NCBI GenBank assembly: GCA_900547315.1
Contig: URGI01000037.1
Location: 1 to 18,436 of the forward strand
DNA from: an uncultured Eubacteriales bacterium
GTDB taxonomy: Bacteria > Bacillota > Clostridia > Oscillospirales > Oscillospiraceae
Reading direction: 5' to 3'
DNA: 18,436 nt
Shown here: positions 12,601 through 18,436 of the stretch, piece by piece
Position numbering within the stretch: position 1 is the stretch's first letter
Layout: each line of letters begins with the position of its first letter
Made by a program: the position numbers and the translations under genes
The notes under the pieces: model-generated
Databases searched by the model: none
What the model saw: the letters and a program-made list of their open reading frames with translations, nothing else
What the model was told of the DNA's origin: nothing

Positions 12601-13821
12601 ATGGAAAAGCCCGTGTTGACGGTAAGCGAGCTTAACGAGCGCATAAAAAATCTCATCGAGTCCGATCCGATGCTCGGCGAGGTCTGCGTTCGCGGCGAGC
12701 TGTCCAACTATAAAATATACCCCTCCGGGCACCACTACTTCACGCTCAAAGACAGTGAGAGCAGTCTGCGCTGCGTCATGTTCAAAAGCAGCGCTTCGAA
12801 GCTGCGCTTCCGTCCGGAGAGCGGCATGGGCGTCACGGCGTACGGCCGCATCGCCGTATACCCGCGTGACGGCGCGTATCAGCTCTACTGCACCGGCCTG
12901 ATGCCCGAGGGTATGGGTGATCTTCAGGTTGCCTATGAGCAGCTGAAGGCCAAGCTCAGCGCAGAGGGGCTCTTTGACCGCGCGCACAAAAAACCACTGC
13001 CGCAGTTTCCGGACAAGATAGCGATCATAACCTCTTCCGCGGGCGCCGCGGTGCACGATATGATACGCATTCTCGGCCACCGCTGGCCGATGACGAAGGT
13101 CGTGCTGCTGCCGGTGCGTGTGCAGGGCGTCGAGGCACCGGCCGAGATAGCCGGTGCTATCAGGTATGCAAACGAATTCAAGGTCGCCGACCTTATAATC
13201 ACAGGCCGCGGCGGCGGCTCGATAGAAGATCTCTGGGCATTCAATGACGAACGGGTGGCGCGGGCTATCTATGCGTCGGAGCTGCCGGTTATATCTGCAG
13301 TCGGGCACGAGCCGGATGTCACGATATCCGACTATGTCGCGGATCTGCGCGCATCAACGCCGTCAAACGCGGCGGAGCTTGCGGTTCCGGATATGCGCGA
13401 GGTCGCGGAGCAGCTTCAGGGCATGGAGATACGCAGCGCACAGTCCATGGCAAAGCGCCTGACTCAGCTGCGCGAGCGGCTTTCGGGCTACGCATCGAAG
13501 CGCGTAATGACTGCCCCGTCCGTGTTGATCGATAACCGCCGCATGGAGCTTGATATGAGCCGCGAGAGGCTCGTATCCGTCATGGAGCGCGGCATTACCG
13601 CGAGGCGGCACAGCTATGTCCGGCTGGCCTCGGCGCTGGACGCGATGAGTCCGCTCCGCGTCCTTACGCGCGGCTACGCTATCGCAAGCGATGATACAGG
13701 CGCAGTTGTCAAGAGCACCGCTCAGCTCAGGGTGGGTGACAGCGTGACGCTGCGCGTCGCGGACGGCAGCGTTGGCTGCACGGTAAACACCGTTACGCCC
13801 GATAAGAATTTGGAGGATTAA
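12601..13821 (+). CDS. xseA: Exonuclease VII large subunit
   Basis: This 406-residue catalytic subunit of exonuclease VII degrades single-stranded DNA from either end. The N-terminal OB-fold (about 3-100) has LTVSELNERIKNLIE and GELSNYKIYPSGHHYF. The catalytic region shows VGHEPDVTISDYVADLRAST near residues 236-255, preceded by GRGGGSIEDLWAFNDE. The remainder is helical and coiled. The ATG is 3 nt after the nusB stop, so it is coupled. Length is at the short end of the usual range. Confidence 0.95.
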   Translation: MEKPVLTVSELNERIKNLIESDPMLGEVCVRGELSNYKIYPSGHHYFTLKDSESSLRCVMFKSSASKLRFRPESGMGVTAYGRIAVYPRDGAYQLYCTGLMPEGMGDLQVAYEQLKAKLSAEGLFDRAHKKPLPQFPDKIAIITSSAGAAVHDMIRILGHRWPMTKVVLLPVRVQGVEAPAEIAGAIRYANEFKVADLIITGRGGGSIEDLWAFNDERVARAIYASELPVISAVGHEPDVTISDYVADLRASTPSNAAELAVPDMREVAEQLQGMEIRSAQSMAKRLTQLRERLSGYASKRVMTAPSVLIDNRRMELDMSRERLVSVMERGITARRHSYVRLASALDAMSPLRVLTRGYAIASDDTGAVVKSTAQLRVGDSVTLRVADGSVGCTVNTVTPDKNLED

Positions 13822-13822
13822 A

Positions 13823-14056
13823 ATGGCCGGAAAAAAGCTCAGCTTTGAACAGTCCATGGCGCGGCTAGATGAGATAGTGCGCCATCTTGAGAAGGGCGAC
13901 ATGCCGCTCAACGACTCTCTTGCGCTTTTCGAGGAGGGCACGGCGCTTATCCGTTCCTGCGAAAAGCAGCTCGACGAGGCGGAGCAGAAAGTGGCAAAAC
14001 TCAGAAAGGGTCCTGACAGGGAGCCGGAAGAGCTTCCGTTCGAGGACGAGAACTAA
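13823..14056 (+). CDS. xseB: Exonuclease VII small subunit
   Basis: This 77-residue acidic helical protein matches XseB: FEQSMARLDEIVRHLEKGD, then LNDSLALFEEGTALI and a coiled region CEKQLDEAEQKVAKL. Several copies bind one XseA to form exonuclease VII. It begins 1 nt after the xseA stop and ends 2 nt before ispA, in the usual place. Confidence 0.94.
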   Translation: MAGKKLSFEQSMARLDEIVRHLEKGDMPLNDSLALFEEGTALIRSCEKQLDEAEQKVAKLRKGPDREPEELPFEDEN

Positions 14057-14058
14057 AG

Positions 14059-14928
14059 ATGAACACCAAGGAATATAAAGCGCTGGTCGAGTCCGCTTTG
14101 GAACGGAGCTTTGCCGGTGCGGCGGGCATGCCGCTCGAGGGGCTTGCCGAAGCGATGAGATACAGCCTTCTTGCCGGCGGCAAGAGGATAAGGCCGATAC
14201 TCGTGCTTGAGTTCTGCCGCATCTCCGGCGGAGACATAAATGCGGCGCTTCCCGTCGCCTGCGCGATAGAGATGCTGCATACTTACAGCCTTATACATGA
14301 CGATCTGCCCTGCATGGATAACGACGATCTGCGCCGCGGCAAGCCGACGAACCACGTAGTCTATGGCGAATGCACGGCGACCCTCGCCGGCGATGCTCTT
14401 CAGGCGGAAGCCTTCGGTACGATCCTGAGAAGCGATCTGCCCGCGGTGCGCCGCGCCGCCTGTGCCGAGATCCTTGCCAACGCCGTCGGGCTTGACGGAA
14501 TGTGCGGCGGGCAGTATCTCGATATGCTCGGCGAGGGCAAGCCGCTCACCGCCGAGGATCTGGACGCAATAAATTCCCGCAAGACGGGCGCGCTGCTTAT
14601 CGCCGCCTGTCAGATGGGCGTTGCCGCCGCGGGCGGAAACGAGAAGATGCTTGAAGCCGCCGCGCTGTTCGGCGCGTCAATAGGCATGGCCTTCCAGATA
14701 CGTGATGATATGCTTGACGTTCTCAGCACTGCCGAAGAGCTTGGCAAGCCCATCGGCTCAGATGCTGAGGAGCACAAGAACACCTATATGGCGCTGCTGG
14801 GCGAAGAGAAGTGCATGGAGCTTATCGTGCGTCTCACGGAGCAGGCCAAGGCGGCGCTCGGCGAAGCATTCACGGATACGGCGTTTCTCTGCGAGCTGGC
14901 CGATTCCATGGTCAGCAGGCTTAAATGA
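14059..14928 (+). CDS. ispA: Farnesyl/geranyl diphosphate synthase
   Basis: This 289-residue short-chain prenyl transferase condenses isopentenyl diphosphate with allylic diphosphates, most likely to the C15 product that feeds undecaprenyl phosphate and quinones. The first aspartate-rich motif is DDLPCMD (81-87) with the two-residue insertion usual in bacterial farnesyl synthases, and the second is DDMLD (216-220). LLAGGKRIRP (38-46) is the pyrophosphate-binding part. Placement beside dxs, the source of precursors, supports the role. Chain length is inferred from the motif type only. Confidence 0.93.
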   Translation: MNTKEYKALVESALERSFAGAAGMPLEGLAEAMRYSLLAGGKRIRPILVLEFCRISGGDINAALPVACAIEMLHTYSLIHDDLPCMDNDDLRRGKPTNHVVYGECTATLAGDALQAEAFGTILRSDLPAVRRAACAEILANAVGLDGMCGGQYLDMLGEGKPLTAEDLDAINSRKTGALLIAACQMGVAAAGGNEKMLEAAALFGASIGMAFQIRDDMLDVLSTAEELGKPIGSDAEEHKNTYMALLGEEKCMELIVRLTEQAKAALGEAFTDTAFLCELADSMVSRLK

Positions 14929-14959
14929 GCTAATATATAAATAACTTTCGAGGTTTGTT

Positions 14960-16807
14960 TTGAGTATTTTAGAGAGAATTAATTCCTCAAACGATATAAA
15001 AAAGCTGCCTGAAGAAGAACTCGAGCCGCTGTGTCAGGAGCTGCGGGATTACATGATAAGCAGCATATCCCGCACCGGCGGTCATCTCGCGTCAAATCTC
15101 GGCGCGGTGGAGCTGACCGTCGCGCTGCACCGCGTGTACGACACATCGCGCGACCGTGTGGTTTTTGACGTCGGCCATCAGAGCTATGTCCACAAGATCA
15201 TAACCGGCAGGCGGGACAGCTTCTGTACCCTCCGTCAGCACGGCGGCCTCTCCGGATTCCCGAAGCCGTATGAGAGCGAGGACGACGCTTTCATCGCGGG
15301 GCACGCGTCAAACTCAGTGTCCGTCGCTCTCGGCATGGCGCGCGCCAGAACCCTGAGCCATGCCGATTACGACGTCGCCGCGATAATAGGGGACGGCGCA
15401 CTCAGCGGCGGTCTTGCGTATGAAGGGCTTGCAAACGCCGCGGCGAGCGGCGAACCGCTTGTTGTCATCCTCAATGACAACAATATGTCCATAAACGAGA
15501 ATGTCGGTGGAACGGCTCATCTTCTGGAATCGCTCCGTGTGCGCCCCGGCTATATCAGCTTCAAGCGCTGGTACCGCGACGTGTTTACGAAGCTTCCGGG
15601 GCTTTATAAATTCAATCATGCAATAAAAGAATGGCTGAAAAAGCGCCTGCTTCCCGGCAATGTTTTCAGCGGCATGGGCATGTATTATCTCGGCCCCGTT
15701 GACGGGCACGATATAGGCAAGCTCGAAACCGTAATACGCTGGGCGCGCGAGCTAAGAAAACCCGTGCTCGTCCACGTTGTCACCAAGAAGGGCAAGGGCT
15801 ATAAATACGCCGAGGAGCACCCCGAAAAGTTCCACGGAGTGGGGCGCTTTGATATCGAGACCGGCGAGCTGCACGACTCCGGAGACTGCTTTTCTGCAAA
15901 AATGGGCGAGTCCCTTAGCCGGCTTGCCGACAACGACGGTCGTATAATCGGGATCACGGCGGCGATGTCATCCGGAACGGGAATGGACGTCTTTTCCGCG
16001 GCACACCCCGACAGATTCTTTGACGTCGGCATCGCGGAAGGCCACGCGGTCTCCATGGCCGGCGGCATGGCGAAGCAGGGAATGGTGCCCGTTTTCGCCG
16101 TATATTCAAGCTTTCTCCAGCGTGGCTATGATATGCTCATCCATGACGTTGCACTGCAGAATCTGCATGTTGTTTTCTGCGTTGACAGAGCCGGACTTGT
16201 CGGCAGCGACGGTGAGACTCATCACGGCGTATTTGACGTCAGCTATCTCAGCTCGGTTCCCGATATGACCGTGCTGTGTCCCGCGAGCTACGCGGAGCTT
16301 GAAACTATGCTGCGCGCGGCTATATATGATATAAACGGCTCCGTGGCGATACGCTATCCCCGCGGCGGAGAGGGCAAATATACCGCCTGCAATACCGCGC
16401 CAGAAACGCTTCTGCGTGAGGGCAGAGACGTCACGCTGGTCTGCTACGGTATAATGACAAACGAGGTTCTCGACGCGGCGGAGCGTCTTGCTGCCGAGGG
16501 CATCAGCGCAGAAGTAATAAAGCTCAGCATGATAAAGCCGCCGGACTTCGACCTCGTTATGCGCTCGCTGCGCAAAACGGGAAAACTCCTTATCTCCGAG
16601 GATGTGTGCGAGGCCGGCTGCGTCGGCTCGCGCATACTTGAGGAGGCGGCGATCAACGAGACACACGTCCGCGCCGCAAAGCTTCTGAATCTGGGCGAGG
16701 GCATCGTTCCGCACGGCACAGTGGCGGAGCTGCTGCACGATTTTGGCCTTGACGCGGACGGTATCGTCAGCGCGGCCATGGAAATGATGGATAAGGACAT
16801 GAAATAA
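14960..16807 (+). CDS. dxs: 1-deoxy-D-xylulose-5-phosphate synthase
   Basis: This 615-residue thiamine-diphosphate enzyme joins pyruvate and glyceraldehyde 3-phosphate, the first step of the MEP isoprenoid pathway. It shows TGGHLASNLGAVELTVALH (39-57) with the active-site histidine, the cofactor motif GDGALSGG (144-151) with LNDNNMSI (171-178), GPVDGHD (245-251), the catalytic glutamate region DVGIAEGHAV (355-364), and DRAGLVGSDGETHHGVFD (409-426). The usual AEQHA reads AEGHA here. The start is a TTG at 14960, eight or so bases after GAGG, giving the typical N-terminus MSILERINSSNDIKKL; no ATG fits. It is 31 bp from ispA. Confidence 0.94.
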   Translation: MSILERINSSNDIKKLPEEELEPLCQELRDYMISSISRTGGHLASNLGAVELTVALHRVYDTSRDRVVFDVGHQSYVHKIITGRRDSFCTLRQHGGLSGFPKPYESEDDAFIAGHASNSVSVALGMARARTLSHADYDVAAIIGDGALSGGLAYEGLANAAASGEPLVVILNDNNMSINENVGGTAHLLESLRVRPGYISFKRWYRDVFTKLPGLYKFNHAIKEWLKKRLLPGNVFSGMGMYYLGPVDGHDIGKLETVIRWARELRKPVLVHVVTKKGKGYKYAEEHPEKFHGVGRFDIETGELHDSGDCFSAKMGESLSRLADNDGRIIGITAAMSSGTGMDVFSAAHPDRFFDVGIAEGHAVSMAGGMAKQGMVPVFAVYSSFLQRGYDMLIHDVALQNLHVVFCVDRAGLVGSDGETHHGVFDVSYLSSVPDMTVLCPASYAELETMLRAAIYDINGSVAIRYPRGGEGKYTACNTAPETLLREGRDVTLVCYGIMTNEVLDAAERLAAEGISAEVIKLSMIKPPDFDLVMRSLRKTGKLLISEDVCEAGCVGSRILEEAAINETHVRAAKLLNLGEGIVPHGTVAELLHDFGLDADGIVSAAMEMMDKDMK

Positions 16808-16810
16808 GGC

Positions 16811-17605
16811 ATGAAAAAAGTCAGACTGGATCAGCGCGTATTTGAACTCGGCTTCACCGAAAGCCGTGAGCGGGCGAAAACCACCGTTATGAGCGGCATT
16901 GTGTTCGTTAACGGGCAGCGTGCGGACAAGCCGGGGATGCCGGTCGATCCTGACGCCGACATCGAAGTGCGCGGAGTCGCGCTGCCGTTCGTCAGCCGCG
17001 GAGGATTCAAGCTCGACAAGGCGCTGAAGGTCTTTCCGATCGATCCGGCGGGCAAGACCTGCATTGACTGCGGTGCTTCGACCGGCGGATTTACGGACGT
17101 ACTTCTGCAGCACGGCGCGGCGAAGGTCTATGCCGTTGACGTCGGCTACGGGCAGCTCGCGTGGAAGCTCAGGAATGACGAGCGCGTCATAAATCTTGAG
17201 CGCACGAACCTCCGCTACGTGACGGAGGAACAGATTCCGGAGCTTCTTGATATCGCCGTGATGGACGTGTCCTTTATCTCTGTGAAGCTCGTTCTTCCCG
17301 CAGTCCAGCGTCTTCTCAAGCCGGATGCGGATATCGTCTGCCTCATAAAGCCGCAGTTCGAGGCCGGACGCGAGGAAGTCGGCAAGAAAGGCGTTGTGCG
17401 TGACAGTGCGGTGCATAAAGAGGTCATCCGCAGCGTTCTCGACTTCGCGCCGGGAATCGGGCTGACTCCCGTGGGGCTTGACTTTTCCCCGATAAAGGGG
17501 CCGGAAGGAAATATCGAATACATCTGTCACCTGAAAAACGGTGACTTTGCCGCGCCGCAGCTGGATGTTGACGCGGTTGTTGCAGCGTCGCACGAGGCGC
17601 TTTGA
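16811..17605 (+). CDS. tlyA: TlyA family rRNA 2'-O-methyltransferase (S4 domain plus FtsJ-like)
   Basis: This 264-residue protein has an N-terminal S4 RNA-binding domain (about 1-60, RLDQRVFELGFTESRERA and GIVFVNG). An FtsJ/RrmJ-type methyltransferase domain follows, with SAM-binding CIDCGASTGGFTDVLL (about 79-94), AVDVGYGQLAW, MDVSFIS with the catalytic-set aspartate, and LIKPQFEAGRE with the lysine. Mycobacterial TlyA methylates 16S and 23S rRNA and affects capreomycin sensitivity; older annotation calls the family hemolysin A. It starts 3 nt after the dxs stop. The rRNA site in this organism is not known. Confidence 0.92.
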   Translation: MKKVRLDQRVFELGFTESRERAKTTVMSGIVFVNGQRADKPGMPVDPDADIEVRGVALPFVSRGGFKLDKALKVFPIDPAGKTCIDCGASTGGFTDVLLQHGAAKVYAVDVGYGQLAWKLRNDERVINLERTNLRYVTEEQIPELLDIAVMDVSFISVKLVLPAVQRLLKPDADIVCLIKPQFEAGREEVGKKGVVRDSAVHKEVIRSVLDFAPGIGLTPVGLDFSPIKGPEGNIEYICHLKNGDFAAPQLDVDAVVAASHEAL

Positions 17606-17614
17606 GGTTAGCTT

Positions 17615-18436
17615 ATGATAGCGATATGCCCGAATCCTTTTCGTGATTCAGAATTGAAATATACCAGACAAGCAGCGGAAATGCTTCATGCTGCGGGATA
17701 CGAAACGGCGGTATGTCCGGTTTTTGCCGAGGACGCGCCGCAGATGATACCAGAAGATATTAAAGCGACAACGCTTGACGCCGTCCGGAGCAGGTGCTCC
17801 CTCGTCGTCGTGATCGGCGGTGACGGGACGATTCTTTCTGCAGCGCGGCAGCTACACAACGCCGATATCCCCATTCTCGGCGTGAACCTCGGCTCAAAGG
17901 GCTTTATGGCGGCTCTTGAGCCGGAGCATATGCAGCTCATCGTCAAGGCTGCAGCGGGGGAGTATAAGGTCAGCCGCAGGATGATGCTCGACATCGAGCT
18001 TGAGCGCGGCGGAGAGATAATATACCGCGACAAGGCGCTGAACGACGTTGTGCTCCACGGCTACGGCGACTGCATTAGGCTGACCGCGTGGTGCGCGGGC
18101 GATAGAATAACAAGCTTTTCCGGAGACGGGATAATACTCTCAACGCCGACCGGCTCCACCGGATACTCTATGTCCGCAGGTGGCCCGATCGTCGAGCCGG
18201 AGGCTTCCGCCATAATCGTAAGTCCAATATGCGCGCACATGATGAGCGCTCGGAGCTATGTGCTCAGCGCTTTGCACGACGTGTCGGTTCTGGCTGAAAA
18301 GCTCCACGGGCGAAGAGCGTACATCTCCGTTGACGGCAACTCCGTGATGGATCTTACAAACGGCGATTTGCTCCGCGTGCGCCGCTCCGAGCGCTGCATC
18401 CTAATGGCCGATATGGGGCTGAAGAGCTTTTTTGAC
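17615..18436 (+). CDS. nadK: NAD kinase, 3' end outside the window
   Basis: The frame is open from the ATG at 17615 to the last base (274 codons without a stop), so the gene is cut by the window edge; most of the protein is present. It phosphorylates NAD to NADP. Visible motifs are VVVIGGDGTIL (about 64-74) with the catalytic aspartate, GVNLGSKGF (about 89-97), the conserved ALNDVVLH (about 141-148), and LSTPTGSTGYSMSAGGP (about 177-193), followed by ISVDGN. GAGG overlaps the tlyA stop and is the ribosome site. In related genomes argR and recN commonly follow, which cannot be tested here. Confidence 0.93.
   Translation, partial: MIAICPNPFRDSELKYTRQAAEMLHAAGYETAVCPVFAEDAPQMIPEDIKATTLDAVRSRCSLVVVIGGDGTILSAARQLHNADIPILGVNLGSKGFMAALEPEHMQLIVKAAAGEYKVSRRMMLDIELERGGEIIYRDKALNDVVLHGYGDCIRLTAWCAGDRITSFSGDGIILSTPTGSTGYSMSAGGPIVEPEASAIIVSPICAHMMSARSYVLSALHDVSVLAEKLHGRRAYISVDGNSVMDLTNGDLLRVRRSERCILMADMGLKSFFD

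Noticed and set aside
12154..13308. 384-codon minus-strand frame opposite nusB and xseA
   Set aside because: This is the shadow of two conserved genes, with no promoter or ribosome site seen.
16106..17593. 495-codon minus-strand frame opposite dxs and tlyA
   Set aside because: Both plus-strand genes are unmistakable. The antisense product has no recognisable domain and arises from codon bias.

Overview
The window looks like chromosome of an endospore-forming Clostridia bacterium with moderately high GC, most likely an Oscillospiraceae/Ruminococcaceae-type organism. The reasons are a complete spoIIIAA-spoIIIAH operon, bofA with its usual DUF2508 neighbour, and the order asp23-nusB-xseA-xseB-ispA-dxs-tlyA-nadK, which is familiar from this group. 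I see no rRNA, tRNA, CRISPR array, insertion sequence or phage gene.

Layout. (1) Positions 1-3086 are on the minus strand: bofA and a DUF2508 gene (76-575), then, across a 284-bp gap, a cell-surface block. In transcription order that block is a tiny secreted precursor with an SPQTG sorting motif (2853-3086), a class B sortase (1918-2762) whose frame is broken by one base near 2664, and an LCP-family wall-polymer ligase (860-1918). The small precursor has a perfect-consensus promoter and its own terminator. (2) Positions 3288-6480 are on the plus strand: an unusual P1B-type metal ATPase, a nitroreductase and a HAD phosphatase, ending at a 20-bp hairpin. (3) Positions 6555-7022 are on the minus strand: an unrecognised small membrane protein with a strong promoter, divergent from spoIIIA. 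(4) Positions 7146-11577 hold the spoIIIA operon, which builds the mother-cell half of the channel between mother cell and forespore. (5) Positions 11734-18436 hold a housekeeping operon covering an envelope-stress-type protein, transcription antitermination, exonuclease VII, isoprenoid precursor synthesis, an rRNA methyltransferase and NAD kinase. The last gene runs off the window.

The parts most worth attention are the following. The sortase neighbourhood has a predicted anchored peptide of only about 24 residues. The sortase reading frame is interrupted. The ATPase departs from the family at several near-invariant positions (TGE to TGR, GDGxND to GDGVGD, TGDN to TGDV). SpoIIIAG is about half the usual size and lacks the insertion that forms the channel barrel in Bacillus subtilis. 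All functional statements come from reading the sequence and remembered family features; no database search was possible.
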